From positions 124,001 through 188,000 of the IMG/VR virus record IMGVR_UViG_3300036944_001289: DNA of 64,000 bases; one strand, 5' to 3'. This document shows positions 50,336-59,160 of this stretch, in pieces (the stretch's first letter is position 1; the number at the start of each line of letters is the position of its first letter). This stretch comes from a virus. The position numbers and the translations under genes are program-made. The notes beneath the pieces are model-generated. The model ran no database searches. It was not told the origin of the DNA and worked only from the letters and a program-made list of their open reading frames with translations.

Positions 50336-51090
50336 GGATTTGCTGATACTCCTACAAATTCCGTTTCTGTTAAAATACCTGTAGATACAGGCCATGTATA
50401 GGTATTACCTGAGAGACTATCATAGGTTGTTATCCTACTCTCAACATTAAAATTATTATTAATATAATATATTAATCCTTTTGGATTTTGCTGAGTCTTA
50501 AACAACCAACCTTTTATCGTAAAAGACGTGTCAGCTGTACATCTATATTTATCGGTACTTGAGATATCTGTAGGGTATGATAATGCAATACCACCTTCCC
50601 AGAGAACTTCGCTTCTTATTTCTTGATTTAATGATAGACCTAAATCCTCTGGTACCTTCCAACCTATTATAATGTATGGATTAGCATAAGGTACAAAGTT
50701 ACTTAGTATTTGATCCATGTCTGTCTGATATTTTGTTATTATCGACATACTTACACTTATATTAATAGGTACAGGTGATAAAAGATGAGATACACTATTT
50801 TGAGTACCATCGTTTTTACCATAATAGAAACCATCAAGTTTATTGAAAACTCTATTAACATCCCTAGATATATTTGTTATAGATACAGATACTACTGGTA
50901 GTGTTAAGTTTTTAGCTTGGTTTATTATATCATATAATACACGCTGTTTAGGTGCATATACATATCTTACTTCAATTGACTGTTCTGTTTTTCTTTCTCT
51001 ATTATATCGCTGAATTACAGTATCGTCAAACGCAGCAATAAACTGCGTTATAAGATCTTTTACTTCGAAAAAATACGTTTTTGATTTAAT
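50332..51090 (-). CDS. Tail completion/sheath stabilizer (gp15-like) with ATT start
   Basis: 252 aa when read from ATT at 51088-51090; the first in-frame ATG is 114 codons later (50748) and would remove a conserved domain. A textbook Shine-Dalgarno (AAGGAGGTG) lies 6 nt upstream of the ATT. Similarity to T4 gp15 is spread over both halves: Y-F-F-E-V-K-D-L near the start, P-V-P-I-N-I-S, MSIITKYQTDMDQILSNFVP (gp15 has a like F-T-R-Y-E-D-D-M-x-Q-I-x-x-x-x-P-Y) and FTIKGWLFKTQQNPKGLIYY. It caps the sheath and links tail to neck. Confidence 0.65.
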   Translation of the reverse strand: MKSKTYFFEVKDLITQFIAAFDDTVIQRYNRERKTEQSIEVRYVYAPKQRVLYDIINQAKNLTLPVVSVSITNISRDVNRVFNKLDGFYYGKNDGTQNSVSHLLSPVPINISVSMSIITKYQTDMDQILSNFVPYANPYIIIGWKVPEDLGLSLNQEIRSEVLWEGGIALSYPTDISSTDKYRCTADTSFTIKGWLFKTQQNPKGLIYYINNNFNVESRITTYDSLSGNTYTWPVSTGILTETEFVGVSANP

Positions 51091-51115
51091 GTTGCACCTC
51101 CTTATAATATTTATT
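51088..51115 (-). promoter_or_regulatory. Late promoter, leader with Shine-Dalgarno and ATT start
   Basis: AATAAATA at 51108-51115 is followed by a 17-nt stretch containing AAGGAGGTG and then ATT. It is the only late unit seen with a clear leader and ribosome-binding site. Confidence 0.6.
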
Positions 51116-51506
51116 AGTTATAATGCTTTAATAGAGTCGCAAGCATTTCCAGTTTTGTTGTAATCTGACTATATTTTTTAAGCTTCTTCATTTCGGATAC
51201 AGAATCAACAGTTTTATCTATCAAATTTTTTAGTTGATTTTTAGTCATCTTACCGTATCCTTTTACCATAATTTCTTCACTTTCACTAAACGAACCTGAT
51301 GCTCCTGGAATACCTGCAGTGTTTGTTTTAGCTGAATTACCTGGTAAGTTACTAGTACTGTTAGCATTAGCGTAGCTGTTCTTTACGTCAGATGTTGGCA
51401 TATTATTATGTGCTTGATTTTTTTGCTGTGTATCAGCAATAGCCCACATATTGAGACCGCTTTCATACAACATACCTATCTGCTTTATGTCATTAAGTTT
51501 ATCCAT
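51114..51506 (-). CDS. Hypothetical late protein
   Basis: 130 aa. The N-terminus contains Q-I-G-M-L-Y-E-S (tag-like L-Y-E). An Asn/Ser/Gly-rich linker (~30-75) leads to a C-terminal Lys-rich helical domain (K-N-L-I-D-K-T-V-D-S-V). It lies just upstream of the gp15-like gene. Function unknown. Confidence 0.5.
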   Translation of the reverse strand: MDKLNDIKQIGMLYESGLNMWAIADTQQKNQAHNNMPTSDVKNSYANANSTSNLPGNSAKTNTAGIPGASGSFSESEEIMVKGYGKMTKNQLKNLIDKTVDSVSEMKKLKKYSQITTKLEMLATLLKHYN

Positions 51507-51511
51507 AATTA

Positions 51512-51519
51512 TATTTACA
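51512..51519 (-). promoter_or_regulatory. Variant late promoter TGTAAATA (minus)
   Basis: Five nucleotides before ATG 51506. Confidence 0.4.
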
Positions 51520-51520
51520 T

Positions 51521-51556
51521 AAAAAAAGCTGGGTTGTTAACAACCCAGCTTTTTTT
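51521..51556 (-). terminator. Rho-independent terminator
   Basis: A perfect palindrome AAAAAAAGCTGGGTTGTT plus its complement. On the minus strand it ends in a T-run and terminates the gene ending at 51571. Confidence 0.8.
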
Positions 51557-51570
51557 AAAATTTTTATATA

Positions 51571-51972
51571 TTATCCGTTAAGATTCCAACGACGTCTATT
51601 ATCTGGACCAATATTATCAAACCCACCAGCACTAACTCTTGCTATTATAGTTGAGCTAGAAGTTAGTACTGTAAATGAGGTTGTAAAGTTATTTGACGCT
51701 TGAAGGCAGAGTGTTACACCTGTAGCAGATCCGGATAGTAGTCTTACTATTGTAGATGTATCTCCAGGGCTTGAAATTGTTACTACTTGTGTGGTAGACA
51801 GCGATGCTGTAAATTCTGTAGAATTGTACAATACACCCTCTACATCTACACCATTAAATGTACCAGCACTAGAAAGTACTATTGCATTGTTAACACCACT
51901 CAGAGAGTAGATTAAAGGTGCTGGGTTACCCATTTTTGTTACATCGTATACTGCGTCTGTAAAGCTTGCCAT
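51571..51972 (-). CDS. Small beta-rich structural protein
   Basis: 133 aa, rich in Ser/Thr/Val/Ala beta strands (V-V-T-I-S-S-P-G-D-T-S-T-I-V), resembling head-decoration or fibre-tip domains by composition only. Transcribed as its own unit: octamer upstream, strong terminator downstream. Function unknown; a decoration protein is one possibility. Confidence 0.5.
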   Translation of the reverse strand: MASFTDAVYDVTKMGNPAPLIYSLSGVNNAIVLSSAGTFNGVDVEGVLYNSTEFTASLSTTQVVTISSPGDTSTIVRLLSGSATGVTLCLQASNNFTTSFTVLTSSSTIIARVSAGGFDNIGPDNRRRWNLNG

Positions 51973-51981
51973 ATGTATTAT

Positions 51982-51989
51982 TATTTATT
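51982..51989 (-). promoter_or_regulatory. Late promoter-like AATAAATA (minus)
   Basis: Nine nucleotides before ATG 51972. Confidence 0.45.
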
Positions 51990-52015
51990 GTTTTTGATCA
52001 GAATTTATTGAATTT

Positions 52016-52023
52016 AATAAATA
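52016..52023 (+). promoter_or_regulatory. Late promoter-like AATAAATA
   Basis: ATTAT separates it from ATG 52029; it opens the plus-strand accessory block. Confidence 0.55.
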
Positions 52024-52028
52024 ATTAT

Positions 52029-52679
52029 ATGAGCTTTCACGAAGAATTAAATAATCTTTACGCAAAACAAATAGCAGGTAAATCTATACTTGTAAATGAA
52101 AATAGTCAAAAGACAGTAAATGAAGCATTCCCACCCTATGAAGCAGGTGAATATGCCCCCGAACATCCTACTGCTCGTGAAAAAATGTTAGCTTTAGCAA
52201 AGAGTACACATGAAGAAACACCAGAAGGTGAAAGACCACGTGTTGCATATCAAGGTGCAGAACCTGGTACACATACATGGCGCTTCTATTTAGCGTTTAT
52301 AACAAAATTTAGAGAAATGTCACCAGAAACATCTGTTAAAGTTGCTAATTTAATTTTAACACAAATACTTGATAAACTATCTGAAAGCCCAGATGGTAGA
52401 TTTATGGGTACAAATCTTCAATTTAGAGAGCAAGTAGTTAAGCCTATTGTTGCAAGAGCAATACCTGAAATGACAAAAGGTGATGTAAAGATAGGTAAAA
52501 CATATGTTGAGTATATTGCAAGAGGTATAACCGATGCTGCAGTACAATCAGGTATATTAAGAAACTTCTCTGATGACGAGTTTCCACGCAACAAACCAAA
52601 GGATAAACCAATTACAGATCCTGCAGGTCTAGGTAAGTACTCAGCACAAAATCTAGATAAATTACTCGGACTAGATTAA
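52029..52679 (+). CDS. Tagged hypothetical late protein
   Basis: 216 aa from ATG 52029 (promoter spacing). The N-terminus MSFHEELNNLYAKQIAGKSI, then L-V-N-E-N, resembles the tags. A conserved-looking domain (~60-180) has T-W-R-F-Y-L-A-F-I-T-K-F-R-E-M and I-G-K-T-Y-V-E-Y-I-A-R-G-I. The 4 bases at its end overlap the next start (TAATG). Function unknown. Confidence 0.55.
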   Translation: MSFHEELNNLYAKQIAGKSILVNENSQKTVNEAFPPYEAGEYAPEHPTAREKMLALAKSTHEETPEGERPRVAYQGAEPGTHTWRFYLAFITKFREMSPETSVKVANLILTQILDKLSESPDGRFMGTNLQFREQVVKPIVARAIPEMTKGDVKIGKTYVEYIARGITDAAVQSGILRNFSDDEFPRNKPKDKPITDPAGLGKYSAQNLDKLLGLD

Positions 52680-53374
52680 TGTACGTTACACCTACAAGCG
52701 AGCTTGCTACTGCTGTACGTGAAAACTTACGTAGAGCAGTATTAAATAAAGAATCCTGCTGGGTGTTTGATAAAATCGAACCTTCAGGTAAGTACTTTAC
52801 ATCTTTTAAGATAGTCGATGAGAATAACATAATTATGTACGCTTACAGAAATGGTAACGTATATAAGCTAAATAATCTTAACGGACCTGCATTCTATCAC
52901 GTAAGAGGTAATAAAAAAATGTTCTTTATTGATAATGAAGCTTATTCTGAGTTTGATTATAGTAGACACTACGCTATTAAATTTATCAAAAATTTACAGC
53001 TTAGAGATCCTAATCAACCTATAGTTGGACCTGGACGCTACAGATTAGTAAATAATGGTATACTTGAGATAAAAATAAATTACAGCGGTGATATGTCATT
53101 AAAAACATATAATTCAAGAGGTAATCTACATAATGAAAACGGACCTGCAGTTATTGATTTTGCTTTCTATCATATGATAGAATATTATAGAAACGGTGAA
53201 TTACATAATTCAACAGGACCTGCAGTCCTCAAATTGAGTAAAGATTCTAATGTAGATACACAAGAGCTATTTTTTATAGGCGGTAAAGCGCTGACACAAA
53301 ATGAATTCAAGTCATTTGCTAAAGGTTATGATTCTACTGACATTGACTTATACTCGGATTTAACAGGACTTTAA
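52679..53374 (+). CDS. YwqK/MORN-like repeat protein (divergent copy)
   Basis: 231 aa. Repeat units with N-G-P-A and N-x-x-G recur (L-N-G-P-A-F-Y, N-L-H-N-E-N-G-P-A-V, E-L-H-N-S-T-G-P-A-V). The C-terminal F-I-G-G-K-A-L-T-Q-N-E-F-K-S module is shared with the copies at 56.8-59.2 kb. Such repeats occur in YwqK-type antitoxin-like proteins; the role here is unknown. No tag is evident. Confidence 0.6.
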   Translation: MYVTPTSELATAVRENLRRAVLNKESCWVFDKIEPSGKYFTSFKIVDENNIIMYAYRNGNVYKLNNLNGPAFYHVRGNKKMFFIDNEAYSEFDYSRHYAIKFIKNLQLRDPNQPIVGPGRYRLVNNGILEIKINYSGDMSLKTYNSRGNLHNENGPAVIDFAFYHMIEYYRNGELHNSTGPAVLKLSKDSNVDTQELFFIGGKALTQNEFKSFAKGYDSTDIDLYSDLTGL

Positions 53375-53375
53375 T

Positions 53376-55007
53376 ATGAGTAATATTTTAGAAGACTATC
53401 ACATATACACAAGATATACTAATAACCTCATTCTTGAGTTTAATGAAGCTACGCTTAAAAAATTGAGCGTAACATACAAGAAAGAGAGACCAGAACTAAC
53501 TGATGATGCTATAACAGCATACTTAGAGGCATATGAACAACTAAAAAACACTCCTAGGTTTATTGGTGTAGTTAATAGATTTTATCCTAAAATTAAAAAC
53601 CCTAAGGATATATATTCATTCACTTGGGAGCAACTTGAACAGGTAATAGATAGTTTAAAAGATATTCAGATAAGTACCGATACTAAAGTCGATAGTACTA
53701 AGTATAAAGAAATTTACGAAGACGATACAATAAAGATAATTCTAGGTAGAGATGCAGAAGAGTGGATATATATTCGTAATACATTATTACCAGCGTTACC
53801 ACCATTTAAGGGTTCTTCATGGTGTATAGGCAACCCCGGTGGTAGTAATATGTATTACTCTTATAGAATTAAAAAGTTAAATCAATATTCACCAGAACAA
53901 TTCTGGTCACAATATCTTATTCATAGCAAAGTACCTACACCTTCTCCTAAGTATCAAAATGCAGTATTGATGATATCACAAGATGGTGAGTATTATTTAA
54001 CTTCTCAAGATAACAGGGATGATACACGCATGGAATGGAGCAGGGTAATACATCTTATACCTGCATTAAAAAATAAAGAGAAGTATATAAAATTTATACC
54101 ATTATCGAAAAAAGAACAAGAAGAATATGCTGTCACAAAAGCTACACCGGAAAGTTTTGACAAACTAAGATATAGAGCAAAACAGGTATATTGTCAAGTA
54201 GGTAAGCCATTATTTATAAAAGATTTTATAAACATGGATAAAGATCTACAAACCATGTACATAAATGGTAGATTTGATAGAGGTGGTTTTTCTCTGTACA
54301 ATAAAAGTACATACGATTCATATAGTAAAAATCTATTTGCAATTCCTGGACCCAAAGAGATAGATTTACCTCAAGGTAATATTCAATCACCTGAGTTTGT
54401 AGAGCGACTTAACAGCCTACTTGGAGATATTTCTATAGAAGATAAGTTTAGTATCTATAAACAACTCTTGTTTTATATATCACCTGAGCTTAAAAACTTT
54501 CCTCAAGCAATACAAACATTCTGCAGACAATGTGAGAAGTATTTACCTGCATTAAAAAATACACTACTTTCAAAACTTATATCAGAGTATAATATTAAAA
54601 ATTTCAAAACATTACCAGATATGATAAAGTATACACTTTGCGAACTGCCTCAAATTTTCATAACAAGTTCTGATTTTATAAACCTACCTGAAAAATCACA
54701 AAATAACTATATTAATAGTAGAAAAACGTTAAGACATTTAGTGTATTTATTTTTTACACCTAAGATGATAAAAAAGATAGAATCTCTAAAACCATCTGAA
54801 ATTAATGAACAAGCAATTACAAATATATGGAAAAATAACTCTGTAACATATAGACAAGTTATTGATATGGCTACAAGAGAAGGACAAAAACAAAAAGGTA
54901 AAGGGATTACATATTTGTTAAACTTCAATAATTTGAGCGGTGATATACCTGTACGAAAATTATACGCTTCAAAAGTCTTAGAAAAGATTAAAGAAGAAAA
55001 CGAATAA
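53376..55007 (+). CDS. Large hypothetical protein with SSWCIG motif
   Basis: 543 aa. The N-terminus has L-I-L-E-F-N-E (tag-like). An early PPFKGSSWCIGNPGGSNMYY segment with a Trp-Cys pair resembles a domain seen in scattered phage hypothetical proteins; the following A-V-L-M-I-S-Q-D-G-E-Y-Y-L-T reads like a small beta sheet. The remainder is helical. No catalytic set recognised. Gene order suggests co-expression with the repeat proteins. Confidence 0.5.
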   Translation: MSNILEDYHIYTRYTNNLILEFNEATLKKLSVTYKKERPELTDDAITAYLEAYEQLKNTPRFIGVVNRFYPKIKNPKDIYSFTWEQLEQVIDSLKDIQISTDTKVDSTKYKEIYEDDTIKIILGRDAEEWIYIRNTLLPALPPFKGSSWCIGNPGGSNMYYSYRIKKLNQYSPEQFWSQYLIHSKVPTPSPKYQNAVLMISQDGEYYLTSQDNRDDTRMEWSRVIHLIPALKNKEKYIKFIPLSKKEQEEYAVTKATPESFDKLRYRAKQVYCQVGKPLFIKDFINMDKDLQTMYINGRFDRGGFSLYNKSTYDSYSKNLFAIPGPKEIDLPQGNIQSPEFVERLNSLLGDISIEDKFSIYKQLLFYISPELKNFPQAIQTFCRQCEKYLPALKNTLLSKLISEYNIKNFKTLPDMIKYTLCELPQIFITSSDFINLPEKSQNNYINSRKTLRHLVYLFFTPKMIKKIESLKPSEINEQAITNIWKNNSVTYRQVIDMATREGQKQKGKGITYLLNFNNLSGDIPVRKLYASKVLEKIKEENE

Positions 55008-55015
55008 CATAAATA
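55008..55015 (+). promoter_or_regulatory. Late promoter-like CATAAATA
   Basis: TTAAC separates it from ATG 55021; it overlaps the previous stop codon. Confidence 0.5.
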
Positions 55016-55020
55016 TTAAC

Positions 55021-55269
55021 ATGGCAAAATTTGACGACTTAATAAAGCACATACTTAGTGAATCACCAGCACCTGCTATTACACCAGAAAAACCTACAGT
55101 AAAACCTGGCACAAAACCAGAAACACCAAGTAAACCATCTAAACCAGAACATCCTTTTGCACCTAAACCAGGTATAAAACCACGCCCTGATGCAAAGAAG
55201 AAATCACGTGAAGAGAATGAAGAAAATGCTGATGTTAAGTTATTTTTATCACACCGTCGTAAAAAATGA
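55021..55269 (+). CDS. Small tagged Pro/Lys-rich protein
   Basis: 82 aa. The tag MAKFDDLIKHILSESPAPAI ends L-S-E-S; the rest is a Pro/Lys/Thr-rich disordered chain with a basic end (SHRRKK). It overlaps the next gene by 4 nt. Like T4 internal proteins it is small, basic and head-targetable; inference. Confidence 0.55.
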   Translation: MAKFDDLIKHILSESPAPAITPEKPTVKPGTKPETPSKPSKPEHPFAPKPGIKPRPDAKKKSREENEENADVKLFLSHRRKK

Positions 55270-56423
55270 AATTTAATAAAAAAATATTCGAAGCTATAGA
55301 TAAAGGTGATGCACCTAATCTCTTTCACAGTGATAAAGAGAAAAAATATAAACCATCTTTAGATGTAGAGAAGTTAATGCCTTCTCTATCTCAAAAAGAA
55401 TCAAATTACATAGAAACAGTTACAAGTGCATCATATAAAAAGGCAATTGAAAGATTAAGAAATTATACCGGGTTAAATCCGGCTAGGACAGGTCTACCGC
55501 AACTACTAACAGTTGCAATGAGTGCTATACCTAAGATACAGCAGGTACAACACGCACACAAACAACATCTTGAAAAATTAGCAGTAGATACAGTTTTAAG
55601 TCTTCCAGAATTTGAGTTTTTTAAGCACATGATTGATCGTGGTCAGCTTAAAATAGTTGCTAAATTAGAGCAAGCAGATTTAAGTAATGCTATTACAAAA
55701 GAGGATCTTGAAAATAAAGAAGAAGAACCTGAAGAGGGCGAACTAACTAATGCTGAAGAAATTACATTAAACCTGGCCGTAGATCTCGGAGATGCAAGCG
55801 ATGATAAGTTAAAATGGAAGTTTGCAAATATGTTAAAACAAGGAAATGCATTTAATAAGACATACTTGTTTAATATGGTTTCTGATGAACTAAATAAAAT
55901 AGATCCAAACTTAGTAAAATTATATGGCACATTATCATCAGTAATACAAGTTGCATACTATGCAATGCCTGATATACCTCTTAATATGCGTTCATCAGAA
56001 TCTGAAATGGGTTCATCTGAAGTTGTTCCAGAAGACGATATTTATACTGTATATGCTTTATCACCTTTCTTTCCGGTATTGATACATGAGATTGTAAAGG
56101 GGTTGTGGACATATCTAACCATGTCACTTGTAGGTCAAGGAGAACATGATGAAAGAACAATAGACGATGAAACTGTTGAGTTAATGACTGGACCTGAATT
56201 ATACGCAAAATTCGTTGAGTTTATACCTTTCAAAGATTCAAAATATCTACCTCAGACAGTAATGCAATTAATAAAGACAAATAAGATTGCTGATGTTCTA
56301 GGTGGTGGTGATAAAGCTAAATCAGCTGTATATACAGCTTTAGATCAGGTAAAACAAATAATGGCAGAGTACGAAGATCAAATGGACGACTTTAACGGTG
56401 ATAAATATAAGGATATAGAATAA
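55266..56423 (+). CDS. Tagged helical protein
   Basis: 385 aa. MKFNKKIFEAIDKG opens the protein (I-F-E). It is mainly helical, with an acidic segment (E-E-E-P-E-E-G-E-L-T-N-A-E-E) near 155 and a hydrophobic, possibly membrane-associated stretch around 250-285 (Y-A-L-S-P-F-F-P-V-L-I-H-E-I). Followed directly by the next tagged gene. Function unknown. Confidence 0.5.
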   Translation: MKFNKKIFEAIDKGDAPNLFHSDKEKKYKPSLDVEKLMPSLSQKESNYIETVTSASYKKAIERLRNYTGLNPARTGLPQLLTVAMSAIPKIQQVQHAHKQHLEKLAVDTVLSLPEFEFFKHMIDRGQLKIVAKLEQADLSNAITKEDLENKEEEPEEGELTNAEEITLNLAVDLGDASDDKLKWKFANMLKQGNAFNKTYLFNMVSDELNKIDPNLVKLYGTLSSVIQVAYYAMPDIPLNMRSSESEMGSSEVVPEDDIYTVYALSPFFPVLIHEIVKGLWTYLTMSLVGQGEHDERTIDDETVELMTGPELYAKFVEFIPFKDSKYLPQTVMQLIKTNKIADVLGGGDKAKSAVYTALDQVKQIMAEYEDQMDDFNGDKYKDIE

Positions 56424-56807
56424 ATGGAAAATATTTTTCTTACACAATATATAAATGAAGCTTTTGATACAAAATCTTTAGCAGCTCATAGAAAAAGTCT
56501 AATATCTAAATACGGTAAAAAGGGTACGACAAGTGTAAAAGACGTAATAATAACTCCAGAGAAATTACAAATGCTCAAGACTATCAGAAATGATATGGGA
56601 TTATTTAATGAAGGTGAGCCTGCACCAGCTTGGAATAGTTTTACAGCAGCGCTACTAAACAATATAAAAACCAATCCAGTTTTTGTTAAGAAGATGCTAT
56701 CTAACGAGCAAACAGCTAAAAAATTTATAGCGTCCTTTATATTAAAGTTTAGACGCGAAATTGAAAGTACTTCCAGCTACCTTAGCGAAAAATTAAAGAC
56801 TGGTTAA
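56424..56807 (+). CDS. Tagged hypothetical protein
   Basis: 127 aa. MENIFLTQYINEAFDTKSL has an I-N-E-A site. The rest is helical and basic, ending K-F-R-R-E-I-E-S-T-S-S-Y-L-S-E-K-L. Convergent with the minus-strand repeat gene by 15 nt. Function unknown. Confidence 0.5.
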   Translation: MENIFLTQYINEAFDTKSLAAHRKSLISKYGKKGTTSVKDVIITPEKLQMLKTIRNDMGLFNEGEPAPAWNSFTAALLNNIKTNPVFVKKMLSNEQTAKKFIASFILKFRREIESTSSYLSEKLKTG

Positions 56808-57611
56808 GTCGTTATACATTTGTATATCTTCTGTACTATACTGCTTAGTTAGTTGCTTAAACTCACCAGGTAATATTTGTTTACCATCAATGTAATACTC
56901 CATAATATCAGGTAGAACTGAGCCTGATGGACTAGTCATACCATAAAAATTAATTATAATGGCAGGGCCTGTTAGACGGTGAAGCTGACCGTGTTTTAAC
57001 CACTTTGTTTCCTTAGTTTTACTAAAAGAAGAAGGCTGTAAGATATAAGCAGGTTTATCATCTTCTCTGTGTAATCTATTTTGAGGATCACGATACTGTA
57101 TAAGTTCTCTATTGCTGGCTGTTATAGAAGTTTGTTTCTTGTATTGTAACTTACCTTCAATATAAAAATCTTCATCTTTAAACTTACCGCTTCCTTGTGA
57201 AATATATACATTTGCAGGTCCACCTATACGGTGATACTTGCCATTTTTGTACCATTCTTGTGATTCTATCTTACCATTTTTTATAGTAGTTTTAGCAGGG
57301 CCATTCTCCCTGTTCAACTTACCGTGTGTATACCAAGCTTCAATATGATGTATATTGGGATACTCTTGTATAATCTCATTAAGATTTAACTCTAGAGACC
57401 ATTCATTATCAGTTAAAATCATAGCAGGTCCATCATCTCTATGTAATCTACCTTGTTTATCTCTCCATGATTTTCTGGTATATACTTCGTCGAATGCTGA
57501 ACTATCTCTTTTAGATACGTGTGTTCGAGTAGTTTTCTCTACATCAGTAGGTGGTATAAGATACTTACTCTTAAGGCCTTCCTGTAAATAAAATTTTTTA
57601 AACGATAACAT
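56793..57611 (-). CDS. Tagged YwqK/MORN-like repeat protein
   Basis: 272 aa. The tag MLSFKKFYLQEGLK (L-Q-E-G) is followed by repeat units such as R-L-H-R-D-D-G-P-A, K-L-N-R-E-N-G-P-A, K-Y-H-R-I-G-G-P-A and Q-L-H-R-L-T-G-P-A, each with a W-Y or E-x-W/Y partner strand. The C-terminal Y-I-D-G-K-Q-I-L-P-G-E-F-K-Q-L module is common to the set. It overlaps the upstream copy by 1 nt. Confidence 0.65.
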   Translation of the reverse strand: MLSFKKFYLQEGLKSKYLIPPTDVEKTTRTHVSKRDSSAFDEVYTRKSWRDKQGRLHRDDGPAMILTDNEWSLELNLNEIIQEYPNIHHIEAWYTHGKLNRENGPAKTTIKNGKIESQEWYKNGKYHRIGGPANVYISQGSGKFKDEDFYIEGKLQYKKQTSITASNRELIQYRDPQNRLHREDDKPAYILQPSSFSKTKETKWLKHGQLHRLTGPAIIINFYGMTSPSGSVLPDIMEYYIDGKQILPGEFKQLTKQYSTEDIQMYNDLTSL

Positions 57612-57988
57612 TACGAATTAAGGTCGTTTAGTATATCAAGATCTTCATCAGTGTAATCTTTAGCTGCTTGAGATACTTCATTAGGTAAGACTTCTTTACC
57701 TTTAATATAGTATTTCTTCTCGATGAGAGAACCGTCTTGATCATACTCTTCTAAAGCAGGACCTTTTATATTGTGTAATTGACCATCTCTATAATGAGAT
57801 ATAAGTTTAGGCTTACCATCTTTATAGAATAGCTCTACAGCAGGACCACTCTCATTATGCAGTACTTTAGTACTTGGCTTAAAAACGACATTAACACCTA
57901 CTACACCATTACCCCAATTTAAAGTGTAAGCATTACTACCAGTCTCAGACATTTCATTTAAGATTTCTAGAAGAGCGTTGAAATTCAT
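57611..57988 (-). CDS. Tagged YwqK/MORN-like repeat protein, short copy
   Basis: 125 aa with two or three repeat units (H-N-E-S-G-P-A-V-E, Q-L-H-N-I-K-G-P-A-L-E) and the shared C-terminus (Y-I-K-G-K-E-V-L-P-N-E). The tag MNFNALLEILNEM has L-N-E. Smallest member of the family. Confidence 0.65.
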   Translation of the reverse strand: MNFNALLEILNEMSETGSNAYTLNWGNGVVGVNVVFKPSTKVLHNESGPAVELFYKDGKPKLISHYRDGQLHNIKGPALEEYDQDGSLIEKKYYIKGKEVLPNEVSQAAKDYTDEDLDILNDLNS

Positions 57989-57995
57989 ATGTTAA

Positions 57996-58003
57996 TATTT
58001 ATT
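57996..58003 (-). promoter_or_regulatory. Late promoter-like AATAAATA (minus)
   Basis: Seven nucleotides before ATG 57988. Confidence 0.45.
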
Positions 58004-58005
58004 AT

Positions 58006-58554
58006 TTATGAATTTAAGTCATCTAAGATATCTAAGTCTTCTTTATCATATTGCTTAGTTAGCTGTTTAAATTCATTTGGTGTTAGTTCTTTACCATCTA
58101 TATAGTACTCTTCTTCTATTTTATCACCATTTTGATTCCACACTTGACTAGCAGGACCATCTAAGCGATGAAGCTTGCTATCTTTATACCATTCTTCACT
58201 TCGCCTTTTACCATTTTTATGCCATGATTGATAAGCAGGTCTATCTAACCTATAACGTTTATTATCTCTAAACCATTCTTCAATATGTTTTTGACCATCT
58301 ATATACCACAGTTGAACAGCAGGACCATCTAAGCGATGAAGCTTGCTATTCTTAAACCACTCTTCAAATTCTTTTTGACCATTTTTATACCACCATTGAC
58401 GAGCAGGACCATCTAATCTATGAAATTCACCATCTTTAAGCCATTCTTCAGACTTAAGCTTTGTATCATCCTCATCCCAATACGTATGTATAACTTTAAT
58501 ATCTTGGTAATCTTCAATATTCTCTACTAATAAAATCAATTGATCAAACTTCAT
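58006..58554 (-). CDS. Tagged YwqK/MORN-like repeat protein
   Basis: 182 aa. The tag MKFDQLILLVENIED (L-V-E) is followed by five ~21-residue units of the type KLHRLDGPA-x3-W-Y-x-(D/N)-G-Q-K-x-x-E-E-W-(F/Y), then the shared end Y-I-D-G-K-E-L-T-P-N-E-F-K. Near-identical blocks are shared with the next gene, implying recent duplication. Confidence 0.7.
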   Translation of the reverse strand: MKFDQLILLVENIEDYQDIKVIHTYWDEDDTKLKSEEWLKDGEFHRLDGPARQWWYKNGQKEFEEWFKNSKLHRLDGPAVQLWYIDGQKHIEEWFRDNKRYRLDRPAYQSWHKNGKRRSEEWYKDSKLHRLDGPASQVWNQNGDKIEEEYYIDGKELTPNEFKQLTKQYDKEDLDILDDLNS

Positions 58555-59160
58555 AAGATTATTTATGAATTTAAGTTATCTAATATATCCATATCTTCTT
58601 TATCGTATTGCTTAGTTAGTTGTTTAAGCTCATTTGGTGGTATTTCTTTACCGTTTATATAGTACTCTTCAATCATCTTTTGACCATCTTCATCCCACTC
58701 TTGACTAGCAGGACCATCTAAGCGATGAAGCTTGCTATCTTTATACCATTCTTCAAATTCTTTTTGACCATTTTTATACCAATCTTGACGAGCAGGTCCA
58801 TCTAAGCGATGAGGTCTACCATCTATATAGTACTCTTCAATCATCTTTTGACCATTTGTATACCAGTATTGACGAGCAGGTCCATCTAATCTATGAAATT
58901 CATCATCTCTAAACCATTCTTCAATATATTTTTGACCATCTATATACCACAGTTGAACAGCAGGACCATCTAAGCGATGAAGCTTGTTATCTTTATACCA
59001 TTCTTCAAATTCTTTTTGACCATTTTTATACCACCCTTGACGAGCAGGACAATCTAATCTATGAGGTTTACCATCTTTATACCAATACTCCTCCTTAGGT
59101 TTTGTCTCAGCATCATCCCAGTACACTCTTTCAACTCGAATATTTTCATTATCTTCTGCT
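58060..59160 (-). repeat. Tandem coding repeats of the YwqK-like genes
   Basis: Blocks such as CTTTATACCATTCTTCAAATT and AGCAGGACCATCTAAGCGAT (both plus-strand) recur many times across the two genes with a period of about 63-69 bp. Confidence 0.7.
58560..58567 (-). promoter_or_regulatory. Late promoter-like CATAAATA (minus)
   Basis: ATCTT separates it from ATG 58554; overlaps the stop of the upstream copy. Confidence 0.55.
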
